Assembly (NCBI GenBank): GCA_022770425.1
Contig: JALEHY010000058.1
Coordinates: 20,223-84,222, forward strand
DNA: 64,000 bases
Reading direction: 5' to 3'
Origin: Parvimonas sp.
GTDB lineage: Bacteria; Bacillota; Clostridia; Tissierellales; Peptoniphilaceae
The notes beneath the pieces are model-generated. The model made no database searches, was not told the DNA's origin, and worked only from the letters and a program-made list of their open reading frames with translations. Below are positions 52,390-61,379 of the stretch, in pieces. The translations under genes were made by a program, and so were the position numbers. How positions within the stretch are numbered: the stretch's first letter is position 1; each line of letters starts with the position of its first letter.

Positions 52390-52418
52390 ATTATAATATA
52401 AAAAAAGAAAAAAATCAA
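52390..52418 (-). promoter_or_regulatory. ricT promoter
   Basis: Minus strand: TTGATT (52413-52418), 17-nt spacer, TATAAT (52390-52395). Confidence 0.65.
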
Positions 52419-52508
52419 AAAAATTGTTTTGAAAAAATCAAAAAAACGTTTTTAAAAAATAAACTAAATTTTTTATCGTAAAAAAGAAAAAAAACTTTAA
52501 TATAACTA

Positions 52509-52537
52509 TTGATATTATTAAATTAAAGTGATATAAT
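52509..52537 (+). promoter_or_regulatory. nhaC-like gene promoter
   Basis: TTGATA (52509-52514), 17-nt spacer, TATAAT (52532-52537), with GGAGG at 52560-52564 before the start. Confidence 0.78.
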
Positions 52538-52570
52538 TCTATTTAATTGTTTTATTTACGGAGGTTTTTT

Positions 52571-54064
52571 ATGAATTATGGAATTTTATCTATAATTCCA
52601 CCTATTATTGCAATTATTTTGGCGCTTTTGACTAAAGAGGTTATAACATCTTTATTTGTCGGAATTTTTGTTGGTGGAATTATTTTTACTAAGGGCAATT
52701 TAGTTTTGGCCCTTGAAGAAGTTTTTAAACTTATGGGACAAAAAGTAGGAGATAACAGTTTGATGATTATTTTTCTTGCACTTTTGGGCTCGTTAGTTAT
52801 GGTAATGAATATGGCAGGAGGTTCTTTTGCTTATGGTAAATGGGCAAATAAAAAAATAAAAAGTAAAAGTAGTGCAAAATTTGCAACAGCTATACTTGGA
52901 ATGTTAATTTTTATTGATGATTATTTTAATTGTTTGACAATTGGTGCTGTTATGAAACCTATTACAGATGAAAATAAAGTTTCAAGAGCAAAACTTGCAC
53001 ATATTATTGACTCAACCGCTGCACCTATTTGTATATTGGCACCTGTTTCAAGCTGGGCTGCGTCAGTTGTTGCAATTATCGGAGATAGCGGAATTGAAAA
53101 CCCTATGAATGTATTTTTAAGCACAATACCGCTTAATTTATATGCAATACTTACTATTTTTGTAATAATTTATTTTTGTTTTTCAAAAAATGAAATCTTA
53201 TCTATGGAAAAGTATGAAATTGAAGATACGTCCATTGACGTTTCTACTCAATCTGTGGGATATTCACATTCAGAAAACGGAAAAGTTATTGATTTGGTTT
53301 TACCGATTTGTGTTTTGATTTTGACAACGGTACTGATGATGTTAAGAACCGGAGGATATTTTTCTGATGAATCATCTTTTTCAGGAGCTTTCGGTAATGC
53401 AAATGTAAATTTATCGCTTGTTATCGGTGCAACTTTTTCTTTAGTTGTAAGTTTTATAATGTATATCCCAAGGAAATTGATTACTTTTAAAGATTTTATG
53501 AATGCAACTGTCGAAGGTATGAAAACTATGCTTGTAGCTATTGTAATTTTAATTCTTGCATGGACTGTAGGGGGAATAACGAGTGAGGCATATCTTAATA
53601 CCGGAGGATTTATCGGAGGATTACTTTCTGACAGTGTACTTCCTATGTGGATATTACCGACAATTATTTTTATTATAGCATCATTTTTATCTTTTGCGAC
53701 GGGTACTGCATGGGGGACTTTCGGAATTTTAATTCCTATAATCGTACCTATACTTTCTCATACAAATCATTTACATTATTTAAGTATTGTATTGGCTGCT
53801 ATTTTTTCCGGCTCTGTTTTCGGAGATCACTGTTCTCCGATTTCAGACACAACTATTCTTTCATCAGCGGCATCAAACTGTAATCACTTGATTCATGTTT
53901 CAACACAATTACCGTATGCGTTTGTTTGCGGAGTATCAACAATAATCGGATTTTTATGTGCGGGAATATTTGATAAAAATCTTTTAGCTTTACCGGTAGG
54001 ACTTTTATGTGCTGTTGGTATAATAATCGTATTAAAGAAAAAAACTGTAAAAAAATATTATTAA
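52571..54064 (+). CDS. NhaC-family Na+/H+ antiporter
   Basis: A 497-residue polytopic protein with about eleven membrane segments. The NhaC signature HIIDSTAAPICILAPVSSWAA lies near residue 150, and FATGTAWGTFGIL and GDHCSPISDTT are also typical of this transporter superfamily. It probably exchanges sodium (or an organic anion pair such as malate/lactate) for protons. GGAGG seven nt before ATG 52571 decides the start over an in-frame ATG at 52547 inside the leader. Confidence 0.9.
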   Translation: MNYGILSIIPPIIAIILALLTKEVITSLFVGIFVGGIIFTKGNLVLALEEVFKLMGQKVGDNSLMIIFLALLGSLVMVMNMAGGSFAYGKWANKKIKSKSSAKFATAILGMLIFIDDYFNCLTIGAVMKPITDENKVSRAKLAHIIDSTAAPICILAPVSSWAASVVAIIGDSGIENPMNVFLSTIPLNLYAILTIFVIIYFCFSKNEILSMEKYEIEDTSIDVSTQSVGYSHSENGKVIDLVLPICVLILTTVLMMLRTGGYFSDESSFSGAFGNANVNLSLVIGATFSLVVSFIMYIPRKLITFKDFMNATVEGMKTMLVAIVILILAWTVGGITSEAYLNTGGFIGGLLSDSVLPMWILPTIIFIIASFLSFATGTAWGTFGILIPIIVPILSHTNHLHYLSIVLAAIFSGSVFGDHCSPISDTTILSSAASNCNHLIHVSTQLPYAFVCGVSTIIGFLCAGIFDKNLLALPVGLLCAVGIIIVLKKKTVKKYY

Positions 54065-54071
54065 TGCAATC

Positions 54072-54104
54072 AGAGATTTAATTTTAAAGTTAAATCTCTT
54101 TTTT
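54072..54104 (+). terminator. Terminator after the antiporter gene
   Basis: A perfect 10-bp stem (54072-54081 with 54090-54099, 8-nt loop) ends in Ts. Confidence 0.9.
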
Positions 54105-54166
54105 ATTATAATAAATATTATTTTGTGTTATAATTAAAAAAATAAATTTGTTTTTAGGAGAATTTT

Positions 54167-54751
54167 ATGGAAACTGTAAGATTATATACAAGACAAGATG
54201 AAAGATCTCTAAAAGAGATTGAGAAGAAAGGTTATTTTACAAATAAAATATCTTATGTAAAAGAAAATTTCGGAGATATTTCAAATTATATTTTAAGTTG
54301 TTACAATTACTTTGTACAAGAGGCTCAAAAGAAAGTTCCTAAACCTGATTTTGTAGAAATGCCTGTTTGGTGTGCCATAAGCAATAAAAATTGTATGCCT
54401 CCGATAGAAAACAGTGTTTTGTATGTTTTAGACGTTCCTAAAGAAGAAGTAATTTACTTTGACGGCAGTAAATGGGACTATGTTTTAAATCATCATTACA
54501 TACCTTTAAATAAGGAGGACTATGACAACTATAACAAAAGGTTAAAGAAAAAAGGGATAGACAATGGTTTTGAATTTTTTGAAGGAAAATATAAAAATTT
54601 TTATCCTGAAGAGAAAAAAATAGTACAGGAAAGCTGGATTAGAATTTTTGATACTGATGACTGGAATATTTATAAAATTCAAGCGAATATTTGGCTTATA
54701 AAAAAAGAATGGATACATTCTGTAGTAAGACAGGGAGAGATGATACCATAA
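54167..54751 (+). CDS. DUF3841-like protein
   Basis: A 194-residue soluble protein opening METVRLYTRQDERSLKEIEKKGYFTNK, with a C-terminal half rich in Trp/Tyr (WCAISNKN, VIYFDGSKWDYVLNHHYIPL, SWIRIFDTDDW). This pattern matches my memory of the DUF3841 family, which has no known function. AGGAG precedes the ATG. Single gene; repeat copy E follows it. Confidence 0.7.
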   Translation: METVRLYTRQDERSLKEIEKKGYFTNKISYVKENFGDISNYILSCYNYFVQEAQKKVPKPDFVEMPVWCAISNKNCMPPIENSVLYVLDVPKEEVIYFDGSKWDYVLNHHYIPLNKEDYDNYNKRLKKKGIDNGFEFFEGKYKNFYPEEKKIVQESWIRIFDTDDWNIYKIQANIWLIKKEWIHSVVRQGEMIP

Positions 54752-54775
54752 TACTAATTTGCTGTAATATTTATA

Positions 54776-54870
54776 ATATGATATAATAAACCTAAATATG
54801 CCTTGTGGTATGTTTAGGTTTATTTCAACATAATTACTTTCAAAGAAATTATCAAGAGAGATTATAGTTG
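54776..54870 (+). repeat. Dispersed promoter/hairpin repeat, copy E
   Basis: The -10 (TATAAT 54782-54787) overlaps an 18-bp hairpin (54785-54802 with 54807-54824; pairs at 54797 and 54800 are G-U; TTGT tetraloop within the GCCTTGTG core). The following segment (CAACATAATTACTTT..., 54826-54865) aligns with the second half of copy B. Upstream of the flippase gene. Confidence 0.75.
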
Positions 54871-54913
54871 ATTATCCTAATTATGATAAAGGAGAAAAGT
54901 TACTGTAAAATTT

Positions 54914-56410
54914 ATGGCTAAAAATATAAAAGTTAATGCTTTGGCAAGTATTATGGTAAGAGTGTTCAACATTTTATTTCCACTTATAACAGGGCCTTAT
55001 CTTGCGAGAGTTTTGAGCAAAGAGGCGTATGGAGATTTTAATGTTGCCAATTCGATTCTTAATTTGTTTATTCCGTTTGCTGCATTTGGAATATACAGTT
55101 ACGGGATTCGTGCGATAAGTAGAGTAAAAAATGACATTGAGGAAATCAGAAAAAATTTTACAGTGTTGTTTATGATAAATGTTATAAGCTCAATCTCAAT
55201 CGGTTTTGTGTACCTGTTTTATGTGTTTTTTAAAGTGCAATCAAATATGTATATGCTCTATTTTGCACTTAGTATTCAAATTTTCACACAATTTGTTTCT
55301 ATTGAGTGGATGAATGAAGCATTTGAAAATTATGGGTTTATACTTTTTAAAACTTTATTTGTCAGAGTTTTGATGCTTGTATCAATATTTGCATTTGTTA
55401 AAAAAGCTGATGATATTGTAAATTATGCACTCATACTTTCGCTTACAAATTTAGTAAATTATATGATAAGTTTTTACTATATCAAGAGAAAGGTTAAGTT
55501 TATAAAGATAAGTTTCAGTGAAATGCTTATTCATATAAAACCGCTTATAGGAATGCTTTTGCTTGCCAATTCGTATATGTTATATACCGCTTTGGACAAA
55601 GTTATTCTTTCTTTTGTTGACGCAAAAGTTGAAGTATCCTACTATTCGTTTGCATTGTCGATAGCACAACTTATTACAAGTGTGGTTTATTCGATTATAG
55701 TTGTCAGTATTCCGAGATTATCTTATTATAACGGTATTAATGATGAAAAAAATTATGTAAAATTATTAAATGAAGTTGCACGTACGTTCTTATTTTTAGT
55801 AATACCTATGGGAGTCGGATTGGCTTGTATATCAAACGAAGTTATGGTTATATATGCAGGAACGAAATACATTGAGGCTGGATTTATATTAAAATTATTT
55901 TCACTTAGGATAACTATGTGGGCATTGGATCAACTTTTGGCAAATCAGGTGCTTTTTGTTAAAGGATATGAAAAAAATATAACAATTTTGTACTTTATAG
56001 GAGGGTTTTTAAATTTAATTTTAAATCTCATACTTATGAAATTTGGTGTGGCATTTTCAGAGTATTATGTTTATACTACTCTATTTTCCGAATTTGTTGT
56101 TCTTGTAATCCAAGTTATTTTTATAACAAGAAGAAATTTATTTGACATAAGGATTATTTTAAAAAGTTATGTAAAATATATTTTATGTGCTTTACCGTTT
56201 TTCCTGATAACATATTTTGTAAATAAATTATTGCAATATTCGTTAGTTACCGATTTTAAACTTGTCTTAAGAGTTTTAACAATAATTATTTCTTGTTCAA
56301 CATACTATTTTATTATTATGTTGGTAACAAAAGACACTATAATGGTAGAAATGTTAAAAAATATAAATTACAGGCTAAGAAAAATAAAGTACAAATTAAT
56401 TAAAGGATAA
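54914..56410 (+). CDS. Oligosaccharide flippase (MOP superfamily, Wzx-like)
   Basis: A 498-residue protein with twelve to fourteen membrane segments and the typical opening (NALASIMVRVFNILFPLITGPYLARVLSKEAYGDFN). Members move undecaprenyl-linked glycan units across the membrane for capsule or wall polymers. Here it stands alone, without glycosyltransferases, behind repeat copy E. The nearest AAAGGAG (54888-54894) is about 19 nt before ATG 54914, unusually far, and no in-frame start is closer to it; the leader may fold to shorten the distance. Confidence 0.88.
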   Translation: MAKNIKVNALASIMVRVFNILFPLITGPYLARVLSKEAYGDFNVANSILNLFIPFAAFGIYSYGIRAISRVKNDIEEIRKNFTVLFMINVISSISIGFVYLFYVFFKVQSNMYMLYFALSIQIFTQFVSIEWMNEAFENYGFILFKTLFVRVLMLVSIFAFVKKADDIVNYALILSLTNLVNYMISFYYIKRKVKFIKISFSEMLIHIKPLIGMLLLANSYMLYTALDKVILSFVDAKVEVSYYSFALSIAQLITSVVYSIIVVSIPRLSYYNGINDEKNYVKLLNEVARTFLFLVIPMGVGLACISNEVMVIYAGTKYIEAGFILKLFSLRITMWALDQLLANQVLFVKGYEKNITILYFIGGFLNLILNLILMKFGVAFSEYYVYTTLFSEFVVLVIQVIFITRRNLFDIRIILKSYVKYILCALPFFLITYFVNKLLQYSLVTDFKLVLRVLTIIISCSTYYFIIMLVTKDTIMVEMLKNINYRLRKIKYKLIKG

Positions 56411-56440
56411 AAGATGAATTTTCAAATTCATCTTTTTTAT
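56409..56440 (+). terminator. Terminator after the flippase gene
   Basis: A perfect 13-bp stem (56409-56421 with 56424-56436, minimal loop) overlapping the stop codon and followed by Ts. Confidence 0.88.
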
Positions 56441-56580
56441 TGCAATCAGATATTCCAAGTGATATAATTAGAAAAATTTAAGCAGGATATTTTTTGAAAT
56501 TTATTTTAAAAAAATTGATAAAATTTTAATAGTGTAGTACAATAGTTAATATACTATGATATTTTTAGGAGGAAAGATTT

Positions 56581-57873
56581 ATGTTTAGAATGAAAACTAA
56601 ACTTAATAATTTATACAATGCCAATAAAGAAGTAAAATTTGCTTTAATTGGTGCAGGAAAAATGGGCAAAGGTCTTGTAAACCAATTATCAAGAGTTAAC
56701 GGATTGAAAAGTTCAATTGTTGTTGATGAAAAACCTGAAAAAGCAATGGAGGCATTAATTTCCTCCGGTGTTAGAAAATGTGATATAACCACAAGCGACA
56801 ATTTAAAAGTAATTGAAAACTCTATAAAAAACGGAATGTATGTAGTTTCTGATGATTATTCAATAGCTTGTAAAATTTCTGACATTAAAGGAGTTGTCGA
56901 TGCGACGGGAAATCCACCGTTTGGAGCGGTTTTAGCAATGGAAGCGATAGAAAACAGAAAGCATACGATAATGTTAAATGTTGAATGTGACGCTGTAATA
57001 GGACCTTATTTGTATAATCTTGCAAAAAAGAAAAATGTTGTTTACACAGGCTCCGCCGGAGATGAACCGGGAGCAATTCTTGAACTTGCTGATTTTGCTT
57101 TAAGTTCAGGTTTTAAACTATTGGCAGTAGGTAAAGGAAAAAATAATCCTTTAAACTATTATATTACAGAAGATGATGTAAGAGAAGAAGCAATTTCTAA
57201 AGGTTTGTATCCTAAAATGCTTGCAGGTTTTATTGACGGCACAAATACTATGATAGAATTGACAAGTGCAGCAAATGCTTTGGGATTTGTTCCTGATGTT
57301 ATAGGTTGTCATGGACCTACAACAACTCCTGAGGGACTTTCTAAATTATTTTCTCTTAAAGAACAAGGGGGGATATTAAATAACTATAAAACAGTTGATT
57401 TTGCCTTTGGTGTAGCACCGGGTGTTTATGCAATTGTTACAAGTGACAGTGATGAAGTACATGACTTAATGAAATATCTAAAAATGGGTGACGGACCTAA
57501 TTATGCAATTTACAGACCGTATCATCTTACCAGTTTGGAGACTCCTATAACAATATACAATGCAATAGTTGAAAAAGAAGCTACTATTGTACCTGAAAAA
57601 GGTCAAGTTTCCGATACTGTTACCGTTGCCAAAAAAGATTTAAAAGCCGGAGAAATTTTAGAAGGAATAGGCGGAAAATCAGTTTTTGGAACTATAACAA
57701 GCCATGCAGATCAAAAAAACAGAAATCTTTTACCGATAGCTATGATAACTAAGAAAACTAAACTTAAAGTTGATGTAAAAAAAGATGAACTTATCACTTT
57801 AGATATGGTAGAACTCGACGAGGAACATATTATAACAAAACTTAGAAGAAAGCAAGATAAACTGGGACTTTAG
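56581..57873 (+). CDS. NAD(P)-dependent oxidoreductase, homoserine-dehydrogenase-like with SAF domain
   Basis: A 430-residue protein: N-terminal Rossmann domain (FALIGAGKMGKGLVNQL near residue 20), a catalytic middle (GPTTTPEGL, GDGPNYAIYRPYHLTSLE), and a C-terminal SAF-type domain (about 345-425, TVAKKDLKAGEILEGIGGKS). The family is annotated as homoserine-dehydrogenase-like or predicted sugar-acid dehydrogenase; no substrate is established by sequence. AGGAGG site. The next gene starts 8 nt after its stop. Confidence 0.82.
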   Translation: MFRMKTKLNNLYNANKEVKFALIGAGKMGKGLVNQLSRVNGLKSSIVVDEKPEKAMEALISSGVRKCDITTSDNLKVIENSIKNGMYVVSDDYSIACKISDIKGVVDATGNPPFGAVLAMEAIENRKHTIMLNVECDAVIGPYLYNLAKKKNVVYTGSAGDEPGAILELADFALSSGFKLLAVGKGKNNPLNYYITEDDVREEAISKGLYPKMLAGFIDGTNTMIELTSAANALGFVPDVIGCHGPTTTPEGLSKLFSLKEQGGILNNYKTVDFAFGVAPGVYAIVTSDSDEVHDLMKYLKMGDGPNYAIYRPYHLTSLETPITIYNAIVEKEATIVPEKGQVSDTVTVAKKDLKAGEILEGIGGKSVFGTITSHADQKNRNLLPIAMITKKTKLKVDVKKDELITLDMVELDEEHIITKLRRKQDKLGL

Positions 57874-57881
57874 GTATAATT

Positions 57882-58898
57882 ATGGAAAAAATTTTAAAAT
57901 ATAAAAATAAAATAATCATTTTTTCGATTATTTTAATCGGATTTTTCACAGTTTTTATCTTATATCGCTTATTCAGCGGGAGTGTTACTAAAGAAGCGTT
58001 ATTTGATTTTTCTAAAAATTATAGTAGCATTGAATTTATTAATGATGAAATGTATATTTTTGAAAAAGACAAATTCTATCGTTATGATAAGAACGGAAAG
58101 GTAAAAAAAGAAAAAACTATTCAGAATACGGGAAAAGTTAAAGTTTCAAATAATGTAATTTATTCGCTTAATTCAAATACTTTGACTATGTACAGTACAA
58201 ATTTTGACGAAGTTAAAAAAATAAATCTTAGCGGTGAAAGTACGGACTTTTTTATAGAAAGCAATAAACTTGTTCTTTTAAATAATGCAACATTTAAAAT
58301 TTTTGATGAAACTTTAAATGAAATTTATTCGAATACTGAGGCTAAAAATCCGATTTATTTGAAATTTTCAAAGAGTGAAAAAAAATTCGTATATACTGAT
58401 TATGTAAAAAAAGACAATCAATTCAAGTCAAGATTTCATATTGTAGATTTAAAAGAGAAAAAATCGGTTTGGGACTTTTCATTTTATAACGAATTTATAA
58501 TTGATGTAGGATTTGTTAACGATTCAAATGATAATATTTATGTTGTTACAAATGAAAAACTGTATTTATTCGAAGGAAGTACAATAAAAAATCAGTATTT
58601 CCTGACAAATTTAAAGGATATTTACTATGACAACGGAAAAATTTATTTGTTGTCCGACAATTTACAAATTTTTGACAGTAAAGAACTTAAACTCGAAAAA
58701 GAGATAAAATTAAATGAAGAATACAAAAATATGTTCGTTTTGGATAAAAATATATTACTTACGAAAAAAGTAGGGTATTCATTATTAAGTAAAAGTAAAT
58801 TTGAATTTAGTGAATTTTCTGCGGATATTGTCGATATAATAAGAAATCAAAAAAATATTTATCTTATATTGACAGACAGGTACAAAAAATTAAAATAG
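57882..58898 (+). CDS. Membrane-anchored beta-propeller-like protein (DUF5711-like)
   Basis: A 338-residue protein with one N-terminal membrane anchor (about 12-32) and then about 300 residues of short repeated beta strands (DEMYIFEKDKFYRYDKNG, NNVIYSLNSNTLTMYS, GKIYLLSDNLQIFDS) typical of a beta-propeller exposed outside. This recalls DUF5711 proteins of Clostridia. It starts 8 nt after the oxidoreductase stop and is followed 10 nt later by the DUF3343 gene. Function unknown. Confidence 0.6.
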   Translation: MEKILKYKNKIIIFSIILIGFFTVFILYRLFSGSVTKEALFDFSKNYSSIEFINDEMYIFEKDKFYRYDKNGKVKKEKTIQNTGKVKVSNNVIYSLNSNTLTMYSTNFDEVKKINLSGESTDFFIESNKLVLLNNATFKIFDETLNEIYSNTEAKNPIYLKFSKSEKKFVYTDYVKKDNQFKSRFHIVDLKEKKSVWDFSFYNEFIIDVGFVNDSNDNIYVVTNEKLYLFEGSTIKNQYFLTNLKDIYYDNGKIYLLSDNLQIFDSKELKLEKEIKLNEEYKNMFVLDKNILLTKKVGYSLLSKSKFEFSEFSADIVDIIRNQKNIYLILTDRYKKLK

Positions 58899-58908
58899 GA
58901 GAAATTTA

Positions 58909-59184
58909 ATGGAAACAGAAAAATATTTGTTACTTACTTTTAATTCCGTTAATCATACTATGCAAATTGAAAAGGAATTAAAAGCACTTGATAAAAAAAT
59001 AAAAACAATTCCCACACCAAGAGAGGTAAGCAGATCATGTGGGCTTGCGATTTTGATTGATGTTTGTGAATTGGAAACAATAAAAAAATTAAAGGCAGAA
59101 GGTAAAGCCGTTGATTATGTTTGGACTTTCGAAAAGACTTTAGACAGAGGAAATGTTGCTACGGAGATAGATATAAATGATTAG
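58909..59184 (+). CDS. DUF3343 protein (putative Se/S carrier-like)
   Basis: A 91-residue soluble protein. The family pattern is clear: an N-terminal strand YLLLTFNSVNHTMQIEKEL, PTPREVSRSCGLAI with the conserved Cys near residue 44, and a C-terminal VDYVWTF. DUF3343 proteins are proposed sulfur or selenium carriers, not proven. Overlaps the mscS gene by 8 nt. Confidence 0.85.
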   Translation: METEKYLLLTFNSVNHTMQIEKELKALDKKIKTIPTPREVSRSCGLAILIDVCELETIKKLKAEGKAVDYVWTFEKTLDRGNVATEIDIND

Positions 59185-60013
59185 TTACTTTGGAGAAAAG
59201 TTTTTTGTTGAAGGACAAATGACTTTACTCTTTAAACTGATTTTAACTGTAATAATAATTATAATTACGAAAATTGTTGTTTACTTTTTTAAAAGACTTT
59301 TGAAAAGAGTTGTTGTCTCCAAACAGTTAAATGATTTTAATAATTCAAAAAAAATAAATTCTGTAATTTCAATATTTTCGAGTATATTGAAGTATATATT
59401 TTATTTTATAGCCGTAATTGTAATTTTGCGAATTTTTGGAATTAACAGCACATCTTTAATTGCAACTGCAGGAGTCGGAGGAATAATTGTAGCGTTTGGA
59501 GTTCAAAGTATAATAAAAGATTTGTTAAGTGGTGTTTTTATACTTTTTGACGATCAGTACAATGTCGGAGATGATGTAATAATAAACGGAATTTCAGGAC
59601 AAATTTTAGCGATAAATATGAGAAATACTTTGATAAAGGGATATGACGGAAGTTTAAATACCATTTCAAACGGAACCATTACTATGGTTACTAATTTAAG
59701 CAAAAATCCACAAAGGAGTATTGTCGAATTTTATTTGCCTATTGATAGTGATTTAGAAAGTGTGAAAAAAATAATTCATAATTTTTCGAAAAAATTCGAA
59801 AAAAACTCTACAACACTTATTAACACACCTACATACTATGGCGTGATGCAAATGGGAACATATTATTTTAAAATCGGAATAGTTTTGTGGAGTAAAAATT
59901 CTACACAATGGACGAATGAGAAAAAATTCAAAGAAGAATTGCTTTTAGAATTCAAAAAGAATAAAGTTGATTTTTTAAGATTTGAACAAGTAGAAGGTGA
60001 TAAGTTTGTATAA
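59177..60013 (+). CDS. Small-conductance mechanosensitive channel (MscS family)
   Basis: A 278-residue channel with three membrane segments (about 14-37, 62-86, 92-120). The pore helix region reads TAGVGGIIVAFGVQSIIKDLLSG, followed by the beta domain (GDDVIINGISGQILAINMRNTLI) and the cytoplasmic cage. It releases solutes on osmotic downshift. Overlaps both neighbours by 8 nt, so DUF3343, mscS and DUF951 are one translational unit. Confidence 0.95.
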   Translation: MISYFGEKFFVEGQMTLLFKLILTVIIIIITKIVVYFFKRLLKRVVVSKQLNDFNNSKKINSVISIFSSILKYIFYFIAVIVILRIFGINSTSLIATAGVGGIIVAFGVQSIIKDLLSGVFILFDDQYNVGDDVIINGISGQILAINMRNTLIKGYDGSLNTISNGTITMVTNLSKNPQRSIVEFYLPIDSDLESVKKIIHNFSKKFEKNSTTLINTPTYYGVMQMGTYYFKIGIVLWSKNSTQWTNEKKFKEELLLEFKKNKVDFLRFEQVEGDKFV

Positions 60014-60215
60014 ATATAAGGTCAAAGATATAATTGTCTTAAAAAAGGAACATCCTTGCGGAACTAATCGTTGGGAGATTTTAAGAACAGGAATAGATAT
60101 TAAACTTAAATGTTTGGGTTGTGAAAGAGAAGTTTGGATCAAAAGAATTGATTTTGAAAAAAGACTTAGAAAAGTTGAAATAGACGGTAAACTTTATAAA
60201 GTGGCGAATCTTTAA
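60006..60215 (+). CDS. DUF951 protein
   Basis: A 69-residue basic protein with the DUF951 pattern: YKVKDIIVLKKEHPCGTNRWEILRTG then KLKCLGCEREVWIKR, where Cys residues (HPCG and CLGC) may bind a metal. Function unknown; the family commonly lies beside mscS, as here. TTG 60006 is the preferred start, 4 nt after AGGTGAT (within the mscS stop region); a GTG at 59997 overlaps that site. Confidence 0.85.
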   Translation: MYKYKVKDIIVLKKEHPCGTNRWEILRTGIDIKLKCLGCEREVWIKRIDFEKRLRKVEIDGKLYKVANL

Positions 60216-60225
60216 GGAGGAAAGT

Positions 60226-60756
60226 ATGGACTTTTTAGAATTGGCAAAACAGAGATTTTCTACCAGAAGCTTTTCAGACAAAAAGGTAGAAACGGACAAA
60301 ATTTTAAAAATTTTAGAATCGGCAAAAGTTGCACCGACTGCAAGAAATAAGCAACCGATAAAAATTTATTATTGTAAGGATGACGAGAAATTAAAAATTT
60401 TAAATTCAGCATCTCCTTGTGAGTATAATGCACAACTTATGTTTGCTGTAACTTACAACTTGGATGAATGTTGGTACAATTCATATTCAAATATTCCAAG
60501 CGGAATGATTGATGCAACTATCGTCGCAACGCATATGGTTCTTGAGGCAGAAAGTTTGGGAATTGGATCAGTTTACATCGGTGCGTTTGATCCTAATTTA
60601 GTTACAGAAAAATTTGAAATTCCAACAAGCAATAAAATAGCTCTGCTTTTATTTATGGGTTATAAAAGTAAAGACTGTGTTGCATCGGAAATGCACACAA
60701 TTTACAAATCAGATGATGAATTGTTTGAAGAATTAAAATTAAAAAATGAAAAATAA
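60226..60756 (+). CDS. Nitroreductase-family FMN protein
   Basis: A 176-residue nitroreductase-fold protein: FMN-binding RFSTRSFSDKKV near residue 11, APTARNKQP near 40, ATHMVLEAESLGIGSVYIG near 105, and LLFMGYKSKD near the C-terminus. Family members reduce quinones, nitro compounds or flavins with NAD(P)H; substrate unknown. AGGAGG ends 5 nt before the ATG. Confidence 0.92.
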   Translation: MDFLELAKQRFSTRSFSDKKVETDKILKILESAKVAPTARNKQPIKIYYCKDDEKLKILNSASPCEYNAQLMFAVTYNLDECWYNSYSNIPSGMIDATIVATHMVLEAESLGIGSVYIGAFDPNLVTEKFEIPTSNKIALLLFMGYKSKDCVASEMHTIYKSDDELFEELKLKNEK

Positions 60757-60799
60757 AATTACAGAATTAATATCTTTTTAGATAATATCAGTTTTTAAA

Positions 60800-60830
60800 A
60801 ATGCTATTCTTTATTGAGTAGTATTTTTTT
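60800..60830 (+). terminator. Terminator after the nitroreductase gene
   Basis: A 10-bp stem with two G-U pairs (60800-60809 with 60816-60825, 6-nt loop) and a T run. Confidence 0.82.
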
Positions 60831-61379
60831 ATTTTCAAAAATTATTTATTAAATTTTCTCACATAAAAGTTAAATACATTTCTCAACAGATTCTGTAGAT
60901 ATCTTCTTATATTGTTGTAAAATTTTAGGACACATTGAATATAACTTCCGCTATTTGTAAAATATTGATATTTTTACAGATTTAAGTGATATTGTTTTAT
61001 AATCTCTAAGTAAATTACTTTTTTGTTTGATTAACCATATTTTAATGTGTATAGAATATAATATCTTTTTTATATCAAAAAATATATTATTATTATTTTA
61101 CACTGACTATTGTTAGAAAATGCTTGAAAAATTTTGATAAAAATGGTACACTATACAAGAAGATATAAATAAGGGTTAGATAACAATGAATAATTCAATT
61201 GCAAATTTAAATATGCAGGTAAAATGTATTTATTTGTTATATTATCTTTTTCGTTTTTTTGAGTGAAAAAGGAGAATTTTTTTGTTACAGGAGAGGAGAT
61301 GATGAATTGATACTTTAGTGTATAAATAGTATGCCCTATTTTTATGTTGTTAATTAAATTTAAGAAAGGTATGAAGGAT
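60831..61379 (+). promoter_or_regulatory. Long upstream region of the SHIRT/MucBP surface protein
   Basis: About 550 nt. TTGAAA (61124-61129), a 17-nt spacer and TACACT (61147-61152, with a TGG extension) form a promoter giving a leader of about 220 nt. That leader holds a 26-codon ORF (61186-61266) and a strong GGAGAGGAG without a useful start after it. No other feature is seen between 60831 and 61120. Confidence 0.55.
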
